Assembly (NCBI RefSeq): GCF_000711215.1
Contig: NZ_JOMF01000004.1
Coordinates: 248,001-312,000 of the forward strand
Direction of reading: 5' to 3'
Length of the DNA stretch: 64,000 nucleotides
DNA from: Methanomicrobium mobile BP
GTDB lineage: Archaea > Halobacteriota > Methanomicrobia > Methanomicrobiales > Methanomicrobiaceae
The position numbers and the translations under genes are program-made. The notes below the pieces were generated by a model. The model did not search any database, was not told where the DNA came from, and worked only from the letters and a program-made list of their open reading frames with translations. This document shows, piece after piece, positions 47,484-56,677 of the stretch (positions are counted from its first letter, which is position 1; each line of letters opens with the position of its first letter).

Positions 47484-48644
47484 TTATTCGGAACTCTTCT
47501 TTTCCTTTTCATCCAGTAGCTTGAAAAGTTCCTTTTCAATATCATCGGCGCGCTTATACCAGCTGTATTCACTGACATCCGGGGTGTATTCCCGCGGGTT
47601 GTCCATTATGTATTTGATTCTCTCGACAAACTGCTCATTGTTCTCATAGACAAAGGTATTGTCCCATCCGAGCGCCATTATTCCCGGCGCTGGCTTTATG
47701 AGCACCGGTTTGGCACATGCGGAATACTCAAAGAACTTGTTGGACATGGATATGCCGTACCATTCTTCGGATTTCAGCGGAATAATGCAGACATCCATTG
47801 CAGAGATATATTTCGGAAGTTCGGTGTGCTCGATAAGACCGGTAAATATTACACGGTCGGAAAGACCGAGATTCTCAGTCAGAGCTTTTAATTCATCAAG
47901 ATAGTCGGTAAACAGCGATCCGCCGACAATAAGCAGTCTGGTTTTGTCATTGTATTTTATCAGTTCGCGAAGCGTTTTTATCACTTCATCAAGCTCGAAT
48001 CTGCGTTCAATGCTGCCCAAAAAACCGATTACAAATTCATCGCGACTGATTCCGCAGAGGTTCTTTCCAATCATCGTGTCCATTGGCTTGAAATAATCGG
48101 TTGCAACGCCGTTGGGTATCATGCCGCATTCTATGCCCATATCATTGACCATTTCCTGAAGCTTGGGCGAGACCGTCGTTACTCTGTCACTGTGCTTTAA
48201 GTTGTATTTCGTGACGGCATAGACAAAGGAATGAACCATCTTTTTCAGTAAAGGATTTTTGTAATAGATTGCGGCGGAATCTGGGAACCAGTCCTTGAGG
48301 TCAAAAAGTACCGGAATATTATGTTTCTTTGCGGCTTTAAGCGCGGCGGTTCCCGCGAGAACATTGCCTGCCACAACAATATCTATCTTCTCGTCGCGGA
48401 TTATTCTGTCCATTACTTTATAATGGTGATACGCGTTGAGCGCATAATGCAGGGCAGGACTCTTTTGGAAATACTTTGTTGCTTCATGAACTTTCAGACG
48501 GGTCTTTCGCTCGGGACCTTCGCTTACATGAAAATGCGGCACATGTATCTCATGCCTTTGTGCAAGATATTCAAAGATATAATGGTGCCTTGATGGGATC
48601 GGGTGATGGATATAGTCCTGTGTGGATACCAAAAGAATTCTCAT
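47484..48644 (-). CDS. Group 1 (GT-B) glycosyltransferase
   Basis: Likely adds a sugar to the lipid-linked N-glycan precursor. The 386-residue protein opens MRILLVSTQDYIHHP, with an N-terminal acceptor domain and a C-terminal donor domain showing GFLGSIERRFELDEVIKTL, VIFTGLIEHTELPKYISAMDVCIIPL and a family-4-like EX7E region (EWYGISMSNKFFEYSA). The ATG at 48644 gives the family N-terminus; upstream codons look non-coding. Convergent with the oxidoreductase; sugar specificity unknown. Confidence 0.88.
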   Translation of the reverse strand: MRILLVSTQDYIHHPIPSRHHYIFEYLAQRHEIHVPHFHVSEGPERKTRLKVHEATKYFQKSPALHYALNAYHHYKVMDRIIRDEKIDIVVAGNVLAGTAALKAAKKHNIPVLFDLKDWFPDSAAIYYKNPLLKKMVHSFVYAVTKYNLKHSDRVTTVSPKLQEMVNDMGIECGMIPNGVATDYFKPMDTMIGKNLCGISRDEFVIGFLGSIERRFELDEVIKTLRELIKYNDKTRLLIVGGSLFTDYLDELKALTENLGLSDRVIFTGLIEHTELPKYISAMDVCIIPLKSEEWYGISMSNKFFEYSACAKPVLIKPAPGIMALGWDNTFVYENNEQFVERIKYIMDNPREYTPDVSEYSWYKRADDIEKELFKLLDEKEKKSSE

Positions 48645-48696
48645 GATTTTTCCCGCTGTTTTTTCTGATTTATACGTTTGAAAGAGCCATAAAGGT

Positions 48697-50061
48697 TTAT
48701 TTATTCGCGCATTGATTCGCGCGCCGCACCAGCGGCATGGAAAGATGCCGTCTTGCAACCGGCGGCACCTCATACCATCCCTCGGCAATCCTGCGCGGGA
48801 TCTCCGTAATCTCGGGTTCCATCGCCTTCGCGCCGCACTTCCTGCACTTATAGCCCTGACCGCGACCCGCGCTTGTCATCCTCTTGCCGCAGGCACATAC
48901 CGGCGGCTTTGTAACCGTATCTTTTGCAAGACTCAGAACGCGGATCTTCTCGAGATTCAGACTGCCGTTCTTGTAACTGCCGCAGACTGTGATGAAATCA
49001 CCGCGCCTCAGATTCCTTACGATATCCCTGAAATTCTTTGTCGGCTCATAAGCCATGCATTCGAGAACCCTGCCGGCATCCCCTTCGGCAATCGGCATAT
49101 CCGTGACCTTAAGCAGGACATGGCCGCCCTCAAGAGTCGCCGGAGTCTCCAGAACATAGCAGGGCAGGCGGTATGAACAGCCCTCCTCAATAGTTGAAAT
49201 ATCGCCGTCAATCAGGTGGGCATCCGTGCCCTGATTCGTGCGCCAGATCATCTGCCGTTCGGGATTTTCGGAGATTATGCAGGACCGCGCCTTTGAGACC
49301 GCATCGGGAGAGTAGCCGCGGATGCCGAAGAGAACCGGGTCGGGGGTATGCGGCACGCAGACAACGGCGTCGTTGACGGGATCCACCGAGTCCCAGGTCT
49401 GCGGATATGTTTCCTTCTCCGCCCTGAATATCGAATCGCGGTCGAACTCCCGTATGCCCTTAGACTTAGGATTGCGGTATGCGAGAAGTTCATAGGTAAA
49501 ATCCGGCAGGTCGGCGGAGACGGCCGCAGTCGCGCCGATAAGCCCGCGACCGAGTTTCCAGCCGCGATACAGGACATCGGGTCTGCTGTCAAGAAGCGCC
49601 TTCACCTCATCGATTGTGCAGAAATGGCGGAGCGCCTTCTCATAGAATGCGTGGGATATCGGCGATTCGCAGACGACGGCGCCGGGGTTCGTCTTTTCGC
49701 AGTCAAACTCGGCGTATTCGTCGATAAGCCCGCAGACCAGTTCGAAGAGTTCTTTTTTCTCATCGGCAATACCCGGTTCGCGTTCACTGCCGTCCCCGTG
49801 CCCTCCGTCATTGCCGCGTTCTCCGCAGCGGCTTTCAAGGACTATGCAGACCGCCGCATTGCCGCGGGTCTTAAACGGCGCGTTAGGATTCAGGCGTATC
49901 AGAAGCCTGTCCGCGATTGTATAACCGAGATTTTCCAGTCGTTCGCAGAGCAGTGCGCCCAGATACGTGGTGCACATACCGTCGGGCGAGTCCGTATCAT
50001 CGATACCGATACGAATCCGCGGAACCTTTGAAACGGTATCCCGATATATACTGCCTGCCAT
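48697..50061 (-). CDS. tiaS: tRNA(Ile2) 2-agmatinylcytidine synthetase TiaS
   Basis: Modifies C34 of the AUA-decoding tRNA-Ile with agmatine so that it reads AUA and not AUG. The 454-residue protein opens RIRIGIDDTDSPDGMCTTYLG (ATP/catalytic domain), then the FLD region RGWKLGRGLIGATAAVSA, an OB-fold around residues 320-395 and a zinc ribbon near the end (CACGKRMTSAGRGQGYKCRKCGA). An Asp/Gly-rich insertion (GERGNDGGHGDGSEREPG) around residue 85 is extra. Divergent from the HTH regulator. Confidence 0.94.
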   Translation of the reverse strand: MAGSIYRDTVSKVPRIRIGIDDTDSPDGMCTTYLGALLCERLENLGYTIADRLLIRLNPNAPFKTRGNAAVCIVLESRCGERGNDGGHGDGSEREPGIADEKKELFELVCGLIDEYAEFDCEKTNPGAVVCESPISHAFYEKALRHFCTIDEVKALLDSRPDVLYRGWKLGRGLIGATAAVSADLPDFTYELLAYRNPKSKGIREFDRDSIFRAEKETYPQTWDSVDPVNDAVVCVPHTPDPVLFGIRGYSPDAVSKARSCIISENPERQMIWRTNQGTDAHLIDGDISTIEEGCSYRLPCYVLETPATLEGGHVLLKVTDMPIAEGDAGRVLECMAYEPTKNFRDIVRNLRRGDFITVCGSYKNGSLNLEKIRVLSLAKDTVTKPPVCACGKRMTSAGRGQGYKCRKCGAKAMEPEITEIPRRIAEGWYEVPPVARRHLSMPLVRRANQCANK

Positions 50062-50331
50062 ATAACAGATTTATATTCAACTTCGGCAATCATTAACCTG
50101 TGGAAAAACCGCATGAACCGTGCACCCGAAACGTGCGCAACGGCGCCGGCGCGCTCTCATTGCGTCGGGCGTATAGAGGCAGTTAAATCCGTGACGGGCA
50201 ATCGGGGAGAGGTCGGATAAACAACCTAAACAGGTACGTAAAGGATATAGAGAGAATAAATAGAGAGAATAAAGAAAAGATCGGGAAGGGCAATCCTTAT
50301 CTGTTAGTCTGATAATCATAATCTAATCAAA

Positions 50332-51405
50332 ATGTCGCACGAAAGACTCCTTCAGACAGTTGTAAGCGTGCTGATAATGGCGGGCTACAACGTATCGGAG
50401 CGCTGTAAGATGCGCCCCCGCAGTTTTGATCTCATTGCGAGGAAGGGCGATACCATTATCATCGTAAAGATAGTGCCGCACATCGACAGCGTGGGAGAGG
50501 AGAGTGCGCATAACTTCGCGTTTATAGCAAAACACCTCAATGCGACGCCTATTATCATCGGCGAAAAGGCACGCGACTTTGAACTGGAACGCGGTGCGGT
50601 CTACCTGCGCTACGGCATAATCGCGACGAGCTCCACGACATTCTATGACTTCTTCGTAGACAACGTGCCGCCGCTCGTATACGCACAGCCCGGCGGTCTC
50701 TATGTCAATATCAACGGCTCCAAACTTCGCGAACTGCGCGAGAGCCGCAACATGTCGCTCGGCGATCTTGCGGGATCGCTCGGAGTCTCCAGAAGGACAA
50801 TCTCAAAGTACGAGAGCGGCATGAGCACAACTCTGGATATCGCAATCAGGCTTGAGGAGATCTTCGACAGCGCCATCGTCGAGGCCATCAATCTGCTCTC
50901 GCACGGCAGTGCGGGCGGACTCGAGGCTCTGCTTGACTTCGGCGGCAAAGGAAAGGACTCCAAAAGATCAAAGACCGGCGTCGCGGGTCAGGCGGGCGGC
51001 AGCGAGATCGCGGGAATCGGTGCGGGTGCAACGGGTTCCGCCGCGGTCGAGAGCGGTAAGGGCACGGCTCTGAGCACCTCTTCGGATGCGCCGGGCGCCA
51101 TTAAAATGCCGCAGGACTTCGAGAGGATGGGAATCATCACGCATACGATGCAGAGAGCACCATTCGAGGCACTCTGCTTCTATGAGGAATCCACGATTCT
51201 CACGGGATACGGCAGTTCGCAGAAAGCGCTCAAGCGCGCCGCACTCATAGGAAATATCTCGGATATCATAGACACGAAAGCAGTCTGCGTCCTCACCGAC
51301 TATCAGAAGCGCAAGAAGATAGGCAGGACACTCATAATCAGCGAGGAGGAACTCGGAACACTCGACAACGGCTCCGAACTCATCGCGCTTATCGATGAGT
51401 CATAG
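50332..51405 (+). CDS. Archaeal HTH (XRE-type) transcriptional regulator
   Basis: The 357-residue protein matches the archaeal family of putative HTH regulators: N-terminal domain (residues 1-125) with a nuclease-like fold signature FDLIARKGDTIIIVKI, a central XRE helix-turn-helix (LRELRESRNMSLGDLAGSLG, SRRTISKYESG) near 130-165, a Gly/Ala/Ser-rich linker (about 205-255) and a C-terminal domain starting near FERMGIITHTMQRAPFEAL. Target genes unknown. Located just before the GGM-type thermosome gene, with about 155 bp between. Confidence 0.85.
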   Translation: MSHERLLQTVVSVLIMAGYNVSERCKMRPRSFDLIARKGDTIIIVKIVPHIDSVGEESAHNFAFIAKHLNATPIIIGEKARDFELERGAVYLRYGIIATSSTTFYDFFVDNVPPLVYAQPGGLYVNINGSKLRELRESRNMSLGDLAGSLGVSRRTISKYESGMSTTLDIAIRLEEIFDSAIVEAINLLSHGSAGGLEALLDFGGKGKDSKRSKTGVAGQAGGSEIAGIGAGATGSAAVESGKGTALSTSSDAPGAIKMPQDFERMGIITHTMQRAPFEALCFYEESTILTGYGSSQKALKRAALIGNISDIIDTKAVCVLTDYQKRKKIGRTLIISEEELGTLDNGSELIALIDES

Positions 51406-51507
51406 ACCGCTTATCGCAGTCACGGGATAAACCGCGGGATAAACGACCGATTCATCCCGTTCATTTTTCTGATTTTTCATGCATTGAACAACAGCAATAC
51501 ATAACTT

Positions 51508-51523
51508 TTATATAGAACTACAA
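51508..51523 (+). promoter_or_regulatory. TATA promoter block shared with the first thermosome gene
   Basis: TTATATAGAACTACAA lies 38 bases before the thermosome ATG. It matches the block at 13047-13062 over 15 bases with one difference; the similarity continues less strictly on both sides. Confidence 0.75.
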
Positions 51524-51560
51524 ACCACTTTTTTAGGATAATTTTAGGAGAATATAATCA

Positions 51561-53222
51561 ATGGCAGCAAACCTTGGCGGACAGCCAATTTTTATATTAA
51601 AAGAAGGAAGCCAGCGCACACGCGGACGCGATGCGCAGAGCGGAAATATCGCGGCAGCTAAAGCAGTTGCGGGCGCAGTTCGTACGACACTCGGTCCGAA
51701 GGGCATGGACAAGATGCTCGTCGACACAATCGGCGACGTTGTAATCACAAACGACGGTGTAACAATCCTCAAAGAGATGGATATCGAGCACCCCGCGGCA
51801 AAGATGATGGTCGAGGTCGCAAAGACACAGGACGACGAGGTCGGCGACGGAACAACATCGGCAGTAGTCATCGCAGGTGAACTCTTAAAGCAGGCAGAGA
51901 CACTTCTCGAGCAGGACGTTCACCCCACGGTAATCGCACACGGTTACAGACTTGCGGCCGACAAAGCACAGGAAATCATCAAATCAATAGCAATCGACGT
52001 AAAGCCGACCGACATTGCGATGCTCAAGGCAATCTCGGGAACGGCAATGACCGGCAAGGGCGCCGAGGCTGCAAAAGAGAAGCTCAACGAGCTTGTCGTC
52101 AAAGCAATCACAATGATCGCGGACCCCGACGGAACCGTTGACACAGACTTCGTAAAGGTCGAGAAGAAGGTCGGCGGCACAATCGACGCATCCGAACTTA
52201 TCGAGGGTGTAGTCATCGATAAAGAGCGTGTCCACCCCGGCATGCCCAAGCAGGTCAAGAACGCAAAGATTCTTCTTTTAAACGCACCGGTCGAGTTCAA
52301 GAAGACCGAGGTCGACGCAGAGATCTCAATCACATCACCCGACCAGCTCCAGATGTTCCTTGACGAAGAAGAGAACATGATCAAGTCGATGGTCGACAAG
52401 ATTGTAAAGTCGGGCGCCAACGTCCTTGTCTGTCAGAAAGGTATCGACGATATCGCACAGCACTACCTTGCAAAGGCAAAAGTCCTCGGTATCCGCCGTG
52501 TAAAGAAGTCGGATCTCGAGAAACTCTCACGCGCAACGGGCGCAACAATCATCTCGTCAATCGATGCAATCGAGGCTGCCGAACTCGGAAAGGCAGGTCT
52601 TGTAGAGGAGAAGAAGGTCGGCGGCGAGGAAATGATCTTTGTTACCGGATGTAAGAACCCCAAGGCGTGCACACTTATCGTCCGCGGCGGTACCGAGCAT
52701 GTTGTCGACGAGCTTGACCGCGCACTCGAGGACGCTCTCCGCGTTGTCTCGGTTGCGGTCGAGGACAAGAAGTTCGTTGCGGCAGGAGGCGCACCGGAGA
52801 TTGAGCTTTCACTCAGACTCCGCGAGTACGCAGCCACACAGGAAGGACGTGCACAGCTTGCAATCGAGGCATTTGCAGCTGCCGTTGAGATTATTCCGCG
52901 CACACTCGCAGAGAATGCGGGTCTTGACCCGATTGACATGGTCGGAAAACTCCGTGCCGAGCACGAGAGCAAGAAGAAGGACAGCAAGACATTCGGTCTT
53001 AACGTCTACGAAGGAAAGCCGGTCAACATGCTTAAGGCAGGCGTCGTTGAACCGATGCGTGTAAAGACACAGGCAATCGCATCCGCTGCGGAAGCGGCAA
53101 TCATGATCTTAAGAATCGATGACGTAATCGCGGCTTCGAAGATGGGCGCGGGCGACGCACCCGAAGGCATGCCGGGCGGCGGCATGGGCGGAATGGGCGG
53201 CGGAATGCCCCCGATGATGTAA
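51561..53222 (+). CDS. Thermosome subunit with GGM-rich tail
   Basis: Group II chaperonin subunit of 553 residues with [21 protein letters not shown] and GDGTTSAVV ATPase elements, and a C-terminal Gly/Met-rich tail ([15 protein letters not shown]) projecting into the folding chamber. It is clearly related to the 534-residue subunit at 13103-14707 but differs in the tail. TTTTAGGAGAA before the ATG supports the start. The very uniform codon use (AAG, ATC, GGC, CTC) fits high expression. Confidence 0.96.
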   Translation: MAANLGGQPIFILKEGSQRTRGRDAQSGNIAAAKAVAGAVRTTLGPKGMDKMLVDTIGDVVITNDGVTILKEMDIEHPAAKMMVEVAKTQDDEVGDGTTSAVVIAGELLKQAETLLEQDVHPTVIAHGYRLAADKAQEIIKSIAIDVKPTDIAMLKAISGTAMTGKGAEAAKEKLNELVVKAITMIADPDGTVDTDFVKVEKKVGGTIDASELIEGVVIDKERVHPGMPKQVKNAKILLLNAPVEFKKTEVDAEISITSPDQLQMFLDEEENMIKSMVDKIVKSGANVLVCQKGIDDIAQHYLAKAKVLGIRRVKKSDLEKLSRATGATIISSIDAIEAAELGKAGLVEEKKVGGEEMIFVTGCKNPKACTLIVRGGTEHVVDELDRALEDALRVVSVAVEDKKFVAAGGAPEIELSLRLREYAATQEGRAQLAIEAFAAAVEIIPRTLAENAGLDPIDMVGKLRAEHESKKKDSKTFGLNVYEGKPVNMLKAGVVEPMRVKTQAIASAAEAAIMILRIDDVIAASKMGAGDAPEGMPGGGMGGMGGGMPPMM

Positions 53223-53336
53223 GCACCGCTAATATAACACACTGAATATACCAAAATCCCAAAGATACAAAATAAAATACAAAACCGAATAAAATACGAA
53301 AACAAAAAAACAAATCCCAAAAAACAAAAACCCAAA

Positions 53337-53370
53337 AATATTTTTTGAGTTTTTCTTTTTTCTCTTAACC
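53337..53370 (+). terminator. T-rich terminator after the thermosome gene
   Basis: Several T-runs of 5-6 bases separated by one or two other bases follow a long A/C-rich, G-poor tail (53223-53336). The pattern fits archaeal intrinsic termination of the plus-strand transcript. Confidence 0.6.
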
Positions 53371-53413
53371 GCTTTAACGGATTTAATTGTTTTAAAAATT
53401 ATGGCATTAAGAA

Positions 53414-53959
53414 TCAGAATTCTTTTGCGAATGCCTGTGAAAGTTTGGACATTGCGTATCTGAAGCCGCTCGAGTCGGTCAGTGTCTTGCCGTCTGGCAG
53501 AAGGCTTACCTCTTCCGTAATTCCGTTCAACTTAGAGAAATACTCTATTTTGTATCTCTGCGCATTCGTCGCATTGTCGGCACCGATGTATTCCCAGCCG
53601 AACGGCTCTTCAAAGAGATATTTGTCGCCGTTTTCGTAGAATATCAGAATACCTCTGCCTTCACCGACAAAGGAGTATTCAATCGAGTAGCCGTTGCCGT
53701 CGAATTTGTTCACTTTCCCGGTCGATACCCATGTTGCCTTTATAGTATCGGGAGATACGGGTTCCGCGGTCAGGGACGCTGCCGATGCCGTATCCGTGCC
53801 CTGAGAATCGGAGGCAACACCTGCGGAACCTGAAGGGTTAGGCGGGTTTGCGATTGAGGTGCATCCCGCGGAAAGGATCAGCGCCGCCATTGCGAGAGCA
53901 ACGAGAACGGCTGTTGCGGAAAAGTTACTATATATGCATCTTTTTGTGCATCTTTTCAT
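53414..53959 (-). CDS. Hypothetical lipoprotein
   Basis: A 181-residue protein with an N-terminal signal (basic start, hydrophobic residues about 14-30) and lipobox LSAGC with Cys33, then a Ser/Asn/Gly/Pro-rich linker of about 25 residues, then a domain of about 110 residues rich in aromatic beta strands (WVSTGKVNKFDGNGYSIEY, GILIFYENGDKYLFEEP, WEYIGAD). No known family recognised. Convergent with the thermosome gene. Likely membrane-anchored outside the cell. Confidence 0.75.
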   Translation of the reverse strand: MKRCTKRCIYSNFSATAVLVALAMAALILSAGCTSIANPPNPSGSAGVASDSQGTDTASAASLTAEPVSPDTIKATWVSTGKVNKFDGNGYSIEYSFVGEGRGILIFYENGDKYLFEEPFGWEYIGADNATNAQRYKIEYFSKLNGITEEVSLLPDGKTLTDSSGFRYAMSKLSQAFAKEF

Positions 53960-54007
53960 GCATTAATGTAGTAAAAAAAGTTATAAAAGGTTTTCAGAGT
54001 TCAAAGT

Positions 54008-54880
54008 TCACAGATTTACGTTCAGACCGAGGATGTTTTTCTTTCCGGAAAAGACGTCTTCGGCGATCATGGAAAGACCGCGTGCCGCACACCATTCGTC
54101 GTAGACCGCGACTTTTTCGCCCAGAAGGTCCTCGATTTCGCCGAAGACAACCGGCGCGAGACTTCCCGCGAGTGCGACCTTTGCGCCGCGGTTGAGGAGT
54201 TTGAGCGATGCGCATTCCATCGCCGCAAACATGGCAACCGTGCTGTTTTGAAGTTCTTCGGGGACGTTTGCGCCGGCGCCGGCGTGCATGAACGCGTCAT
54301 TGGCGCTCCATTCGCCGTTGTCTATCTTCCTTATGCCGTCGACGTCGATTGCGCCGTGCGTGGTGCCGGGCGCAAATATACAGGCATCGAATGCGCCGAC
54401 GACCTTACCGCCGCTGACAAGGAGCGAGACCGTATTCGAGCTTATATCCGATATTATGACGTCGCCGCCGAGGTCTTTCGTAACGGCGTAGGCAATCCCG
54501 AGTTTTTCGGGGCTTGTCTGATGCGAGTATACCTTGAATCGCGGGTCGGTCGGTGAATTTCTGTGAATGCCGGGGATGACCACCGCGGGTATGCCGCTGC
54601 GGGCTATCTCGTCATAGACCTTTGTGCCGCCGCCGATGTGCTCCCCCGCTCCTTCGCGGGTGACGATACCGCGGTTTTTGACGGCTCTGATATCGGTTAT
54701 CTCCGAGATTGCATCGCCCATGGAGTAGCAGACGGCGATACCATCAATATCGTCAATGGGACATAGTTCCTCAAGCTGAGTATACTCAAAGGAGATTGCA
54801 TCCCTGCGCGAGATTTTGAAATGATTGTTGCACGATGCAAAACGCATTGCGGTTGTTCCGTGATCAATGCCTATGAACAT
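54008..54880 (-). CDS. Methanogenesis marker protein 12
   Basis: A 290-residue ASKHA-fold (acetate kinase/Hsp70-like) protein conserved in methanogens. It opens FIGIDHGTTAMRFA with the phosphate-1 loop, includes SDISSNTVSLLVSGGKVV as phosphate-2 and AGAGANVP with ALAGSLAPVVFGE as the adenosine region. Role unknown; its restriction to methanogens points to a function in methanogenesis or its cofactors. The ATG at 54880 is the clear start. Confidence 0.9.
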   Translation of the reverse strand: MFIGIDHGTTAMRFASCNNHFKISRRDAISFEYTQLEELCPIDDIDGIAVCYSMGDAISEITDIRAVKNRGIVTREGAGEHIGGGTKVYDEIARSGIPAVVIPGIHRNSPTDPRFKVYSHQTSPEKLGIAYAVTKDLGGDVIISDISSNTVSLLVSGGKVVGAFDACIFAPGTTHGAIDVDGIRKIDNGEWSANDAFMHAGAGANVPEELQNSTVAMFAAMECASLKLLNRGAKVALAGSLAPVVFGEIEDLLGEKVAVYDEWCAARGLSMIAEDVFSGKKNILGLNVNL

Positions 54881-55040
54881 AACTTGAATACTCTTCGTTT
54901 TTTTAATGTATGAATCTTGGTAATCGATGTCGCAGGGACTTTTTTGAACAGGCGTCAGGGAACATGCCGAAAATTACTCCGTTTTGCCCGCGCATTTTTC
55001 AAAAATATCGACGCAGACACCTGAAAAAAAAGATCCCTCG

Positions 55041-55106
55041 AAAAAGTGTACTGTCACTACATTTTTTCGTGGGAAAAAGTGTTGTCTGAGTACACTTTTT
55101 CGTGGG
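55041..55106 (+). repeat. Two tandem 33-bp units upstream of the DUF4143 ATPase gene
   Basis: Unit 1 (55041-55073) and unit 2 (55074-55106) both begin AAAAAGTGT, have 8 variable bases and end TACAYTTTTTCGTGGG; the 25 conserved bases differ at one site. Across the units, CGAAAAAGTGTACT (55039-55052) and AGTACACTTTTTCG (55089-55102) are a perfect 14-bp inverted repeat. The array ends 38 bases before the ATPase start codon. Confidence 0.9.
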
Positions 55107-55143
55107 AATTTATGTAGATGAAGATACAATATTACCATAAGAT

Positions 55144-56454
55144 ATGTATCGGGAACTTATCGGAGAACTTGCCGCGTGGAAAGACAGAGCCGACAGAAAG
55201 CCGCTTATAATCAGAGGAGCGCGTCAGGTCGGCAAAACATGGCTCATGAAGGAATTCGGAGATAAATACTACGCCAAGACCTATTACATCAACTTCGAGA
55301 ACAGCGAAACCTTAAAAGGCATATTCGAGAGAGACATAAACCCCTCGACCGTAATCCCCAATCTGGAACTCTACCTCGGCGAAAAGATAGATGCGGAGGC
55401 ATCCCTTCTGATATTCGACGAGATACAGGAGGTCCCGAGAGCGCTGACCTCCCTTAAGTACTTCTGCGAGGATGCGCCCGAATACAACATCATCTGCGCG
55501 GGATCGCTTCTCGGTGTGGCTCTTCATCAGGGCACATCCTTCCCCGTCGGTAAGGTGGAATTTCTATCGCTCTATCCGCTCTCGTTTACTGAATTCCTCA
55601 TGGCAACGGGCAAGGAACAGTTCGCCGGGCTGATCAAGGACGGCAATTTCGATACCGTATCACGTTTCAGAGACATCTACATCGCGGCACTGAAAAGTTA
55701 CTACTATATCGGCGGCATGCCCGAGGTTGTCGCCGATTTCGCAAAAAATGCCGATTATGAACGGGCACGCGAGATTCAGACGAGAATTATCGATGCATAC
55801 GGGCAGGACTTATCAAAACATGCGCCGTCGCAGATAATTCCGCGAATCAGGATGATCTGGGACAGCATCCCCGCACAGCTCTCGAAGGAGAACAAGAAGT
55901 ATATCTACGGACTCATAAAGGAAGGCGCACGCGCAAAGGACTTTGAACTTGCGCTTCTCTGGCTCTGCGACTGCGGACTGACATACAGAATCAACCGCGT
56001 AACCGCGCCGCGGATTCCTCTCAAGGCGTATGAGGACTTTAAGGCTTTCAAGCTCTTTGTCCTCGATGTCGGGCTTTTATCCTGCATGGTCTCACTGGAC
56101 AGCGCGACGCTTTTAAACGGCAACACACTCTTTTCGGAGTTTAAAGGGGCACTTACGGAGCAGTTCGTCGCTCAGCAGATTATGAGGATGAAGGGTCTGG
56201 ACTTATTCTACTGGACAAACGACAAGGGATCCGCCGAGATTGATTTTCTGACTTCGGTCGCCGTCGACCCCATACCGATTGAGGTCAAGGCGGAGGAAAA
56301 TCTGCGGGCAAAGAGTCTGAAGACATTCAGAGAGAAGTTCGAGCCGAAAACTTCGGTAAGAGTCTCCATGTCGGATTTCAGGATAGACGGAGATCTGATA
56401 AATCTCCCGCTGTATGCCATTGAAGCACTTCCGAAGGCAGTCGCGAAGAAGTGA
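55144..56454 (+). CDS. AAA_14/DUF4143 ATP-binding protein
   Basis: A 436-residue ATPase common in methanogens in many copies, with no settled function. The N-terminal AAA domain has Walker A GARQVGKT (25-32), NFENSE, Walker B LLIFDEIQ (88-95) and the sensor region ICAGSLLGVAL. The C-terminal DUF4143 domain (about 190-400) ends with a restriction-endonuclease-like pattern: TEQFVAQQI, DLFYWTNDKGSAEIDFLTS and PIEVKAEEN, where Glu, Asp and Glu-x-Lys could form a PD-(D/E)XK active site. A role tied to DNA or defence is therefore possible but not shown. Preceded by the 33-bp repeats. Confidence 0.88.
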   Translation: MYRELIGELAAWKDRADRKPLIIRGARQVGKTWLMKEFGDKYYAKTYYINFENSETLKGIFERDINPSTVIPNLELYLGEKIDAEASLLIFDEIQEVPRALTSLKYFCEDAPEYNIICAGSLLGVALHQGTSFPVGKVEFLSLYPLSFTEFLMATGKEQFAGLIKDGNFDTVSRFRDIYIAALKSYYYIGGMPEVVADFAKNADYERAREIQTRIIDAYGQDLSKHAPSQIIPRIRMIWDSIPAQLSKENKKYIYGLIKEGARAKDFELALLWLCDCGLTYRINRVTAPRIPLKAYEDFKAFKLFVLDVGLLSCMVSLDSATLLNGNTLFSEFKGALTEQFVAQQIMRMKGLDLFYWTNDKGSAEIDFLTSVAVDPIPIEVKAEENLRAKSLKTFREKFEPKTSVRVSMSDFRIDGDLINLPLYAIEALPKAVAKK

Positions 56455-56613
56455 TTTCAAAGAAGCGATTCACATAAAAAAAGGCATGCATAAACTATTC
56501 GGACATATTGTAATATTTCGGCAGCTGTGAAATATTCTTTCACCGCATTCCGAAGCCGCGCCGCATTTATTTCACTATCGCCGTTGACAATACGAAAATA
56601 TCTTTATAGAGTG

Positions 56614-56629
56614 CGTTATTATAGTAACG
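56614..56629. promoter_or_regulatory. Near-perfect palindrome with TATA core before the archaellin gene
   Basis: CGTTATTATAGTAACG reads the same on both strands except at two symmetric positions. It lies about 50 bases before the archaellin ATG, next to a second TATA-like TTTATAGA (56603-56610). It could be a promoter with an overlapping operator. Confidence 0.45.
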
Positions 56630-56677
56630 TACTGATAACTCCGCAAATATATCCGCAAGAAATTCGGGGAGGGGCTC

